Source: Sphingomonas sp. BGYR3
GTDB taxonomy: Bacteria; Pseudomonadota; Alphaproteobacteria; Sphingomonadales; Sphingomonadaceae
Assembly (NCBI RefSeq): GCF_025153455.1
Contig: NZ_JANZNT010000001.1
Span: forward strand, 2,366,001-2,430,000
DNA: 64,000 nt
Direction: 5' to 3'
The notes beneath the pieces are model-generated. The model saw nothing but the letters and a program-made list of their open reading frames with translations, did no database searches and was not told the origin of the DNA. Below, piece by piece: positions 56,483-64,000 of this stretch. The number at the start of each line of letters is the position of its first letter. Position 1 is the first letter of the stretch. A program made the position numbers and the translations under genes.

Positions 56483-58258
56483 GTGACCGATCAGGATATT
56501 CCGGCCGACGATGAAACGGGGATGCGGCACCGCCCGCTGATCCTGGCCGTGCTGGGCGCGGCCGCGGGGCTGCTGGCCCATGCCGTGATCGGCGAATCGC
56601 GGACCATGGATGCCAGCGCGATGCGCACCGCCGCGCTGGCGTTCATCATCGTTGCGCCCGTGCTGTTCGGCCTGGTGGTCGAACGCGCGCGGCAGACCGC
56701 ATCCATCGTCTTTGCGCTGATCTGCGGCGTGCTGGCCGGGCTGATCGCGCTGTGGAACGGGCCGACGAACAGCTGGAGCGCCAGCGAGGGGTGGCGGATG
56801 GTCGCCATCATCCTGGCCATCGCCATCGCCGCGCCGCTGTTTCAGTCGGTCCGGGTCGTCGATCGGCGGCGGTTCCAGTTTCCCTATCGCAGCGTCCATG
56901 ACCATGCCTGGACCAATGCGGTCATGGTTGCTGCCGCCTGGGTGTTCACTGGCATCAGTTTCCTGATGCTGTTCCTGCTCTCTGAATTGTTCGCGCTGAT
57001 CGGGATCAGGCTGCTGCGCGACCTGTTGCGGGAAGACTGGTTCTGGCGCGTCATGCTGGGTGGGGCGTGGGGCGCGGGCCTGGGCCTGATCCGCGAACAG
57101 GACAAGGTCGTGCGCCTGCTTCAGCGGGTGGTGATGGCCATATTGGGCGTGCTTGGCCCGGTGCTGGGCGCGGCGCTGATGCTGTTCCTTGTCTCGCTGC
57201 CGTTTACCGGCCTGTCGGGCCTGTGGGAAAGCTGGGGCAGCGCGGCGGGATTGCTGCTGTCCGCGACCATCGGCTGCTTCATCCTGGCCAATGCGATCAT
57301 CGGTAACGGGCCGGAGGATGAGCCGCGCAATCCCCTGCTCCGCTATGGCGCGATCCTGCTGGCGCTGTCGATGTTTCCGCTGGCCGTGCTGGCGGCGACC
57401 GCCATCGGCCTTCGCATTGATCAATATGGCCTGACCCCGGAACGGCTGTGGGCCATCGTGTTCGCGGCCGTCTCCTGCACAGTCGGCCTTGCCTATTGGT
57501 TCAGCCTGGGGCGGGGCCGGGCGGAGTGGGCGCGCATGGCCCGTTCGGCCAATCTGCGGATCGCGCTGGCGGTGTGCATCGTCGCCGCCATCCTGGCGAC
57601 GCCGCTGGTCAGCTTCAACGCGATGGCGACGCGGGATCAGGTGGCGCGAATCAGGGATGGACGAACCAAGCCCGGCAGGGTGGACTGGGCGGCGCTCGCG
57701 TTCGATTTCGGCGATCCGGGGCGGGCGGCGGTCAAGCGCCTTGGGCAGCAGACCCGGTTCGCGGAAAAGGCGAAACAGGCGCTGGCTGCGGAGAATCGCT
57801 GGGATTTGTTCCAGCCGCCCGTCGATGTTGCGAAACGTCGCCGGTCGCTGACCGTGCTGCCCGCTGGCACCGCCGTGCCCGAATCGCTGGTCGAAGCGGC
57901 GGCGAGCTATGCGCTGTGCGGGGACGACGACAAGCCGTGCATCGTCCGCGCGCTGCCCGATGGCGAATGGCTGGTGCTGGATGGCGGCTGTGTCGATACG
58001 CTCGCGCCCACTGATCGGCCGGTCACACAGCCTGGCCTTGCGGTCGAAATCCGAACCACGGTCAATCATTGTGCCCTGCCGAAACGGGTCCGGCGCGAGG
58101 GCGATCGCTGGGCAGTCATTGACACCGGCCTGCCCGAAACCGCCGAAGCCATTGCCGCCGCCAAGGCGGGCGTGGCGCGGGGCGATGTGGAGGTGCGCGA
58201 AGTCACCCGGCGGCAGGTGTTCGTCGGCGGCGTGCCGGTGGGCGATCCGTTCGAGTAG
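56483..58258 (+). CDS. DUF4153 integral membrane protein
   Basis: 591 aa, GTG start. About ten to eleven hydrophobic helices lie in the first 390 residues (for example [19 protein letters not shown] and [20 protein letters not shown]). A soluble C-terminal part of about 200 residues starts near [18 protein letters not shown], with two Cys-containing segments. The family function is unknown. It is divergent from the DUF3089 gene, with 111 bp between them. Confidence 0.85.
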   Translation: MTDQDIPADDETGMRHRPLILAVLGAAAGLLAHAVIGESRTMDASAMRTAALAFIIVAPVLFGLVVERARQTASIVFALICGVLAGLIALWNGPTNSWSASEGWRMVAIILAIAIAAPLFQSVRVVDRRRFQFPYRSVHDHAWTNAVMVAAAWVFTGISFLMLFLLSELFALIGIRLLRDLLREDWFWRVMLGGAWGAGLGLIREQDKVVRLLQRVVMAILGVLGPVLGAALMLFLVSLPFTGLSGLWESWGSAAGLLLSATIGCFILANAIIGNGPEDEPRNPLLRYGAILLALSMFPLAVLAATAIGLRIDQYGLTPERLWAIVFAAVSCTVGLAYWFSLGRGRAEWARMARSANLRIALAVCIVAAILATPLVSFNAMATRDQVARIRDGRTKPGRVDWAALAFDFGDPGRAAVKRLGQQTRFAEKAKQALAAENRWDLFQPPVDVAKRRRSLTVLPAGTAVPESLVEAAASYALCGDDDKPCIVRALPDGEWLVLDGGCVDTLAPTDRPVTQPGLAVEIRTTVNHCALPKRVRREGDRWAVIDTGLPETAEAIAAAKAGVARGDVEVREVTRRQVFVGGVPVGDPFE

Positions 58259-58296
58259 CCTTGCGCCTGCGCCCCGCCCGCGCTAGCCGCAGGGCC

Positions 58297-58584
58297 ATGT
58301 CCGTCGATACGCAAACCGTGAAGAAGATCGCGTCGCTGGCGCGCATCGCGATCACCGATGACGATGCCGAGCGGCTCGTCCCCGAACTCAACAACATCCT
58401 TGGCTGGGTGGAACAGCTGAGTGAGGTGGATTGCACCGGGGTCGAGCCGATGACGGCGGTGATCGCCAACCGCCTGCGCCTGCGCGACGATGTGGTTTCG
58501 GACGGCGATGTGCGCGACGCGGTGCTGGCCAATGCGCCGGTTGCCGAACATGGCTTTTTCGGCGTGCCGAAGGTGATCGAATGA
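58297..58584 (+). CDS. gatC: Glutamyl/aspartyl-tRNA amidotransferase subunit C
   Basis: 95 aa from ATG 58297. Motifs: [42 protein letters not shown], and a [10 protein letters not shown] end. It clamps GatA to GatB in the complex that amidates mischarged Glu-tRNA(Gln) or Asp-tRNA(Asn). The stop overlaps the gatA start by 4 bp. Confidence 0.96.
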   Translation: MSVDTQTVKKIASLARIAITDDDAERLVPELNNILGWVEQLSEVDCTGVEPMTAVIANRLRLRDDVVSDGDVRDAVLANAPVAEHGFFGVPKVIE

Positions 58585-60068
58585 TGGCTGCGCTGACTGA
58601 TCTGACCGTTGCCGGAATCCGCGATGGCGTACGCGCGGGCGATTTTACCGCGCGTGAGGTGGCCGAGGCGTTCGTGGCGCGCGTTGCCGCCGCCAAGCCG
58701 CTGAACGCCTTTCTGATCGAAACGCCCGACCATGCGCTGGCCGCGGCCGATGCCGCCGACGCGGCGCGGGCGGCGGGTGAGACGCTGAAGCCGCTGGCCG
58801 GCGTGCCGATCGGCATGAAGGACCTGTTCTGCACCAAGGGGGTGGAGGCCCGCGCGGCGAGCCATATCCTTGAGGGGTTCAAGCCGCCCTATGAATCGAC
58901 CGTTTCCGGCAAATTGTGGGAAGCGGGCGCGGGGATGCTCGGCAAGCTGAACATGGATCAGTTCGCGATGGGATCGTCCAACGAAACCAGCGCCTATGGC
59001 AATGTCATCTCCCCTTGGCGCCGCAACGATGGCGGCAATGCGGCGCTGGCCCCCGGCGGATCGTCGGGCGGTTCGTCGGCGGCCATCGCCGCGCGGCTGT
59101 GCCCGGCGGCGACCGGCACCGATACCGGCGGTTCGATTCGCCAGCCCGCCGCATTCACCGGCATTTCGGGGATCAAGCCGACCTATGGCCGCTGCTCGCG
59201 GTTCGGCGTCATCGCCTTTGCCTCGTCGCTGGATCAGGCCGGGCCGATGGCGCGCGACGTACGCGACTGCGCGATCATGCTGGAGGCGATGAGTGGATTC
59301 GACCCCAGGGACGCGACCAGCCTGGACCTGCCGGTGCCGAATTGGGAGGCACTGCTGAACGCCGACCTGCGCGGCAAGCGGATTGGGATTCCCAAGGAAT
59401 ACCGCGTCGACGGGATGCCGGCCGAGATCGACGCCCTGTGGGAACAGGGCATTGCCTGGGTCAAGGACGCGGGTGCCGAGGTGGTGGACGTCAGCCTGCC
59501 GCATACCAAATACGCGCTGCCCACCTATTACATCATCGCCCCGGCAGAGGCGTCGTCCAACCTGGCGCGGTATGACGGGGTGCGCTACGGCGCGCGCGAA
59601 CTGCCGCAGGGTGCGGGGCTTCAGGACATGTATGCCGCCACCCGCGCCGCCGGATTCGGTGACGAGGTGAAGCGCCGCATCATGATCGGCACCTATGTGC
59701 TGTCGGCCGGGTTCTATGACGCCTATTTCACGCAGGCGTCCAAGGTCCGCACCCTGATCGCGCGCGATTTCGAGCGGGCGTTCGAGACGTGCGACCTGCT
59801 GCTGACGCCGACCGCGCCGTCATCCGCCTTTGCGCTGGGTGAAAAGAGCGCGGATCCGCTGGCCATGTACCTGAACGACGTGTTCACGGTGCCGTCGTCG
59901 CTGGCCGGGCTGCCCGCGATGAGCGTGCCGGGCGGGCTGGACGCACAGGGCCTGCCGCTGGGGCTGCAGATCATCGGCAAGCCGCTGGACGAACAGGGCG
60001 TGCTGAACGCCGGTCTGGCCATCGAACAGCGCGCAGGCTTTACCGCACGGCCCGGCGACTGGTGGTAA
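58581..60068 (+). CDS. gatA: Glutamyl/aspartyl-tRNA amidotransferase subunit A
   Basis: Amidase-signature glutaminase, 495 aa (ATG 58581; a second ATG follows directly). The Ser-cisSer-Lys triad is complete: Lys80 in PIGMKDLFC, Ser161 in [10 protein letters not shown] and Ser185 in [12 protein letters not shown]. It releases ammonia from glutamine for GatB. gatB lies 1.1 kb on, separated by a minus-strand gene. Confidence 0.97.
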   Translation: MMAALTDLTVAGIRDGVRAGDFTAREVAEAFVARVAAAKPLNAFLIETPDHALAAADAADAARAAGETLKPLAGVPIGMKDLFCTKGVEARAASHILEGFKPPYESTVSGKLWEAGAGMLGKLNMDQFAMGSSNETSAYGNVISPWRRNDGGNAALAPGGSSGGSSAAIAARLCPAATGTDTGGSIRQPAAFTGISGIKPTYGRCSRFGVIAFASSLDQAGPMARDVRDCAIMLEAMSGFDPRDATSLDLPVPNWEALLNADLRGKRIGIPKEYRVDGMPAEIDALWEQGIAWVKDAGAEVVDVSLPHTKYALPTYYIIAPAEASSNLARYDGVRYGARELPQGAGLQDMYAATRAAGFGDEVKRRIMIGTYVLSAGFYDAYFTQASKVRTLIARDFERAFETCDLLLTPTAPSSAFALGEKSADPLAMYLNDVFTVPSSLAGLPAMSVPGGLDAQGLPLGLQIIGKPLDEQGVLNAGLAIEQRAGFTARPGDWW

Positions 60069-60084
60069 CGCGCTCGCCCGCCGC

Positions 60085-61044
60085 TTAGGCGCGCGGGGCG
60101 GGCACCGCCAGATAGGCGAGGCGGCGGATTTCCCGTCGTCCGCGCACCACCGTGTCCAGAATAAGGCCGGTGAACAGGTTGAGCAGGCCGACGATGGACA
60201 GGCCGGTGACCAGCACCGCCGTCGGCAACCGCGGCACCAGCCCCGTCTGGGCATAGGTGATCGCCAGCGGGATCGCCAGCAGCACCGCCAGCACGATGGT
60301 CGCCGCGCCGATCGCGCCAAAGAACAGGACCGGCCGTTCGATCCGGTACAGGGTGACGATCGTCCGCAGGATGCGCCAGCCATCGCGATAGGTCGACAGT
60401 TTCGAGGTCGAACCTTCTGGCCGGGCGAGATAATTGGTCATCACCTCCGCCACCGGCATCCGCAGTTCCAGGGCGTGGATGCTGATTTCTGTCTCGATCT
60501 CGAACCCGGCAGACAGCACCGGAAAGCTTTTGACGAAGCGGCGGGAAAACACGCGGTATCCCGACAGGATGTCGGTAAAGCTGCGCCCGAACAGCCGCGC
60601 CAGCATCCCCGTCAGCATCCGGTTGCCCAGCCGGTGCCCCCGGCGATAGGCCAGCTCGACCTCTGACCGGCGGGCGCCGACGATCATGTCGAGCTGTTCC
60701 GCGACCAGTTTTTCGACCAGTTCCGGCGCGGCCCCCGCATCATAGGTCAGGTCGCCGTCGGACAGGACATAGATATCGGCATCGACATCGGCGAACATCC
60801 GGCGCACGACATTGCCCTTGCCCTGCATCCGTTCGGTTCGCACCACGGCCCCGGCCGCCTCTGCCGCCGCGATGGTGCCGTCGCGGCTGTTGTTGTCATA
60901 GACATAGACGGTGGCCGTCGGCAGCGCGTCGCGAAATGCCGCGACGGTGCGGCCGATCGCGACCTCTTCGTTGTAACAGGGCAGGAGAACGGCGATCTTC
61001 AGGCCGGCGAACCGGCCCGGCTCGCGATGAACTTGCGACGACAC
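60085..61044 (-). CDS. Family 2 glycosyltransferase with two C-terminal membrane helices
   Basis: 319 aa from GTG 61044; the frame stays open further upstream without homology-like sequence. The GT-A core has IAVLLPCYNEEVAIGRTV, YVYDNNSRDGT and the DxD-like VLSDGDLTYD. Two hydrophobic helices lie at about 235-262 and 270-292. The type is that of polyprenyl-phosphate sugar transferases (dolichol-phosphate-mannose-synthase-like). It lies between gatA and gatB on the other strand. Confidence 0.9.
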   Translation of the reverse strand: MSSQVHREPGRFAGLKIAVLLPCYNEEVAIGRTVAAFRDALPTATVYVYDNNSRDGTIAAAEAAGAVVRTERMQGKGNVVRRMFADVDADIYVLSDGDLTYDAGAAPELVEKLVAEQLDMIVGARRSEVELAYRRGHRLGNRMLTGMLARLFGRSFTDILSGYRVFSRRFVKSFPVLSAGFEIETEISIHALELRMPVAEVMTNYLARPEGSTSKLSTYRDGWRILRTIVTLYRIERPVLFFGAIGAATIVLAVLLAIPLAITYAQTGLVPRLPTAVLVTGLSIVGLLNLFTGLILDTVVRGRREIRRLAYLAVPAPRA

Positions 61045-61205
61045 GGCCCCACCCTGTTGCGTGCCGCCCGTGCGCGGGCGGCGTTGATCCCGAGTGCGTA
61101 ATGCACACCCGGAAGCCGCGCAATGCCGAAGCGTCTGGACCTTGGCGGGATGACGCGCGATAGACGGGTGCATATCCCCATTTCACCATCCATGACGGAC
61201 AGATC

Positions 61206-62687
61206 GTGACGCAGACGACGACAGACTATCGGATCAAGGGCGAAACCGGCGAATGGGAGGTCGTGATCGGCCTTGAGGTCCATGCCCAGGTGACGAGCAA
61301 CGCCAAGCTGTTTTCCGGCGCCGCCACCGCTTTCGGTGCGGAACCAAATACGCAGGTTTCGCTGATCGACGCGGCGATGCCGGGGATGCTGCCCGTGCCC
61401 AACCGCGAATGCATCCGTCAGGCGGTGCGCACCGGCATGGCGATCGATGCACAGATCAACCGCTGGTCGCGGTTCGACCGCAAGAATTACTTCTACGCCG
61501 ATCTGCCGCAGGGCTATCAGATCAGCCAGCTCTATCACCCGCTGGTGGGTGAGGGCGCGCTGACCATCGATGCCGATGAAAAGGCCGGGATTGCCGAGCC
61601 GAAGCGGATCGGGATCGAGCGCATCCATGTGGAACAGGACGCCGGCAAGCTGATGCACGATCAGCATCCCAGCATGTCCTATGTCGACCTGAACCGCTCC
61701 GGCATTGCGCTGATGGAAATCGTCAGCCGGCCCGACATGCGCTCGCCGGCAGAGGCGGGGGCCTATCTGTCGAAGCTGCGGTCGATCCTGCGTTATGTCG
61801 GGTCGTGCGACGGCAACATGGATCAGGGGTCGATGCGCGCCGACGTCAACGTCTCTGTGCGCAAGCCCGGCAGCGAGCTGGGCACGCGCACGGAAACCAA
61901 GAACGTCAATTCGGTCCGCTTTGTCATGCAGGCGATCGAGCAGGAGGCGCGCCGTCAGGTCGAGGTACTGGAATCCGGTGGCAAGATTGTTCAGGAAACC
62001 CGCCTGTTCGATCCCGACAAGGGCGAGACGCGGTCGATGCGGTCCAAGGAGGACGCGCATGATTACCGCTATTTCCCCGATCCCGACCTGTTGCCGCTTG
62101 AGCTGGACGAGGATTTCCTGACCGAATGTCGCAACAGCCTGCCCGAACTGCCCGATGCCAAGCGGGCGCGGTACGAAGGGCTGGGCATCACCCCCTATAA
62201 TGCCGCCGTGCTGACCGCAGAGGTCGAGACGGCGCGCTGGTTCGACGCGTTGCTGGGTGCGGGCGCAAAGCCGGTTCAGGCATCCAACTGGGTCGCCGCC
62301 GAACTGTTCGGCGCGCTCAACCGGCTGGGCCGCGACATCACCGACAGCCCGGTCAGTCCGGTTCAGGCCGCCGGCCTGCTGGCGCTGGTCGCCGATGGCA
62401 CCCTGTCGGGCAGCCTGTCGAAACAGGTGTTCGAAATCATGCTGGAAACCGGGCAGGACGCAGCCGTGATCGTCGAAGAGCGCGGGTTGAAGCAGACCAG
62501 CGACACCGGCGCGATCGAGGCGGTGATAGCCGAGGTGCTGGCAAAGAATCCGGGCCAGTTGGAGCAGTATCGCGGCGGCAAGGAGGCCTTGTTCGGCTTT
62601 TTCGTCGGTCAGACGATGAAGGCGATGGGCGGCAAGGCCAATCCGGCGGTGGTCAACGACCTGCTCAAAAAGGCGCTGGCAGGATGA
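61206..62687 (+). CDS. gatB: Glutamyl/aspartyl-tRNA amidotransferase subunit B
   Basis: 493 aa, GTG start. Motifs: [79 protein letters not shown], and [15 protein letters not shown], followed by the C-terminal Yqey-like domain (from about 345). It is the kinase/transamidase subunit. The stop overlaps the next start by 4 bp. Confidence 0.97.
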   Translation: MTQTTTDYRIKGETGEWEVVIGLEVHAQVTSNAKLFSGAATAFGAEPNTQVSLIDAAMPGMLPVPNRECIRQAVRTGMAIDAQINRWSRFDRKNYFYADLPQGYQISQLYHPLVGEGALTIDADEKAGIAEPKRIGIERIHVEQDAGKLMHDQHPSMSYVDLNRSGIALMEIVSRPDMRSPAEAGAYLSKLRSILRYVGSCDGNMDQGSMRADVNVSVRKPGSELGTRTETKNVNSVRFVMQAIEQEARRQVEVLESGGKIVQETRLFDPDKGETRSMRSKEDAHDYRYFPDPDLLPLELDEDFLTECRNSLPELPDAKRARYEGLGITPYNAAVLTAEVETARWFDALLGAGAKPVQASNWVAAELFGALNRLGRDITDSPVSPVQAAGLLALVADGTLSGSLSKQVFEIMLETGQDAAVIVEERGLKQTSDTGAIEAVIAEVLAKNPGQLEQYRGGKEALFGFFVGQTMKAMGGKANPAVVNDLLKKALAG

Positions 62688-63316
62688 TCGGGCGGCGCGC
62701 GCTGCTGATCGTGGCGGCGATGCTGGCCGCGCCTGCGCTGGCGCAGGACGGGGCAGCGCCGCCTGCAGAGCCGCCGCTGCCGCGCGTGACCATCGTGACC
62801 ACGGCAGGTACGATGACGGTCGAGGTGGAGGCGAAGAAGGCGCCGGTCACCGCCGCCAATTTCCTGCGCTATGTCGACCAGAAAAAGCTGGACGGCGTTG
62901 GTTTCTACCGCGTGGTCAAGGTTCAGGACGCGTTCGGCTTTGTCCAGTTCGGCGCGCTGACCGACGTGTCGCGCATTCTGCCCCCGATCAAGCATGAGCC
63001 GACGACCCAGACCGGCCTGTCCCATGTCGACGGCGTGCTGTCCGTCGCGCGGCTTGCCCCCGGCACCGCGCGCGGCGAATTCACGATCATGATCGGCGAT
63101 CACAGCCATTATATGGATGCGGGCAAGGGGGCGCCGGACGACAATCTGGGCTATGCCGCGTTCGGCCGGGTGGTCGAGGGGCGGGACGTGCTGCTGAAAA
63201 TCCTGGAGACGCCGGTCGATCCGGCCAAAAACTCCCAAGGCGCGTTCAAGGGCGAGATGCCGGCCAGTCCGGTTCGCATCATCAGCGCCCGGCGGCTTGC
63301 CGCTCCGCCGCGATAG
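62684..63316 (+). CDS. Secreted cyclophilin-type peptidyl-prolyl isomerase
   Basis: 210 aa. Signal peptide [18 protein letters not shown]. The cyclophilin domain runs from about residue 35: [58 protein letters not shown]. The usual QFFI core is EFTI and the QGGD loop reads QFGA, so it is divergent and may have weak activity. Coupled to gatB. Confidence 0.88.
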   Translation: MIGRRALLIVAAMLAAPALAQDGAAPPAEPPLPRVTIVTTAGTMTVEVEAKKAPVTAANFLRYVDQKKLDGVGFYRVVKVQDAFGFVQFGALTDVSRILPPIKHEPTTQTGLSHVDGVLSVARLAPGTARGEFTIMIGDHSHYMDAGKGAPDDNLGYAAFGRVVEGRDVLLKILETPVDPAKNSQGAFKGEMPASPVRIISARRLAAPPR

Positions 63317-63340
63317 ACGGCGCGATCGGGGCGCGGGCGG

Positions 63341-63598
63341 GTGAACACGGCCTGGGACTGGGGGACGCTGATCCTGTTTGCCGGATTGACCATGCTGTTT
63401 CTTCAGCGGTCAACAGGGCAGGCGCGGGCGGGGGACCATCCGATCCGCTATCTGCCGCCGGCGCTTGGCTGTGCCCTTGCCAACTGGCTGGGCAATGAAG
63501 GCCATGCCGTAGCGGCAATTGCCGTCGGGATGCTGATCATCGCCTATATTCTGGCTGTTCTACGCCCATGGCCGCTGGATCAAATCGGGAAATCATGA
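63341..63598 (+). CDS. Small membrane protein, resembles XrtV sorting accessory proteins
   Basis: 85 aa, GTG start. Two hydrophobic helices (about 7-22 and 52-72) flank a RYLPPALGCALANWLGNEG segment. The pattern WDWGTLILFAGLTMLFLQRS with PPALGCALANWLGNEG matches my memory of small sphingomonad proteins annotated as XrtV sorting-system accessory proteins; this was not searched. No exosortase gene is in the window. Confidence 0.6.
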   Translation: MNTAWDWGTLILFAGLTMLFLQRSTGQARAGDHPIRYLPPALGCALANWLGNEGHAVAAIAVGMLIIAYILAVLRPWPLDQIGKS

Positions 63599-63677
63599 AG
63601 AAAGTTAACGTGCGTGCAATCATTCTGACCCTGTGATATCTGCGCCCTTTAACGAGTCTTTGGTGGTAGGGCAGTAT

Positions 63678-64000
63678 ATGGCGTCGGAGAACATCATTGC
63701 GCGGGAACAGCGATTTCAGCGCAACGCGCTGATTGCTTTCGTTGTCATCGCCCTGATCGCCACACTGCTTTATTCGCTGGCGCGCGGCATGATGGCTGGC
63801 CCGACCGACATGGCCGCTGCCTTCACGCCTGCGGCTGGTCAGCAGGCCCCGATCGGTGCCGCTGCCCTGCCCAACGGCGCTGTCGCCGGAACCGGCGTCG
63901 GTGGCCCCGTGGACGCGGTTCGGCGGTTGCCCGGCACGGGCGGCACGACGGGCGGCACCGCAACCCAGCCTGGCACAGCGAACCCGGTTCCCGGCATTGA
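63678..64000 (+). CDS. Small single-pass membrane protein, 3' end outside window
   Basis: 107 codons are visible from ATG 63678 with GGTAGGG ahead of it. The start is polar (ASENIIAREQRFQRNAL), then one transmembrane helix (IAFVVIALIATLLYSLA) and a Gly/Ala/Thr/Pro-rich low-complexity tail still open at the window edge. Not recognised. Confidence 0.6.
   Translation, partial: MASENIIAREQRFQRNALIAFVVIALIATLLYSLARGMMAGPTDMAAAFTPAAGQQAPIGAAALPNGAVAGTGVGGPVDAVRRLPGTGGTTGGTATQPGTANPVPGI

Noticed and set aside
1..64000. CRISPR arrays, rRNA genes, IS elements with terminal repeats
   Set aside because: None seen on reading: no regularly spaced direct repeats, no 16S/23S signature stretches and no recognisable transposase.

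Overview
The window reads as chromosomal DNA of a GC-rich alphaproteobacterium, most likely order Sphingomonadales. This rests on gene order and protein type recalled from memory, not on a search: a TonB-Xanth-Caul type receptor beside glycoside hydrolases, the block dnaA / rpsT / mutM-ubiE-ubiB-coaBC-dut, the block yihA-yidC-yidD-rnpA-rpmH, and many 4-bp ATGA start/stop overlaps. No rRNA or CRISPR array was seen.

Layout. 1-8455: a TonB-dependent receptor (5' end outside the window), a strong terminator, then three overlapping hydrolase genes (GH35, GH31 with a PA14 insert, GH39) that look like a xyloglucan or related hemicellulose side-chain module. 8448-11448: bioF-bioD-bioA on the minus strand. 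11526-14615: dnaA, rpsT and mutM, minus strand, with a GANTC-rich region upstream of dnaA. 14762-25000: a long plus-strand run of ubiE, ubiB, a membrane protein, coaBC, a lipoprotein, dut, a small exported protein, a HesA/MoeB/ThiF enzyme, a DsrE-like protein, an FKBP isomerase, and wecB-wecC. 25037-28187: trpS, murJ and secB, minus. 28354-32739: a Tim44-like protein, mltA, an Smr protein and a GGDEF-EAL protein, plus. 32708-38171: dapE, a cupin (plus), a GST, yihA, yidC, yidD, rnpA, rpmH. 38412-40637: comM, a DUF805 protein, tRNA-Leu(CAA), tRNA-Thr(TGT).

40614-47840 is a 7.2-kb integrated element. It is inserted in the 3' end of tRNA-Thr and bounded by a 25-bp direct repeat of that end. It carries a tyrosine integrase, an operon of four unrecognised genes, a 0.7-kb AT-rich plus ATCC/GGAT-rich non-coding region, a serine recombinase with a res-like array in front of it, and two cargo genes that both look broken: a MltR-like gene with an in-frame TGA and a DUF3800-like gene with a one-base frameshift in an A/T run. 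Its base composition is visibly lower in GC than the flanks.

47856-64000 returns to core genes: a Sel1/SPOR protein, a ParA with a likely ribbon-helix-helix partner, a TPR/SPOR lipoprotein, pyrB with a catalytically degenerate dihydroorotase-like gene, a DUF2236 protein, ruvX, a DUF3089 hydrolase, a DUF4153 membrane protein, gatC-gatA and gatB separated by a minus-strand glycosyltransferase, a secreted cyclophilin, and two small membrane proteins, the last running off the window. The most unusual points are the structure of the tRNA-Thr element and the rpmH/rnpA overlap, where a possible outer rnpA start lies four bases ahead of the rpmH start.
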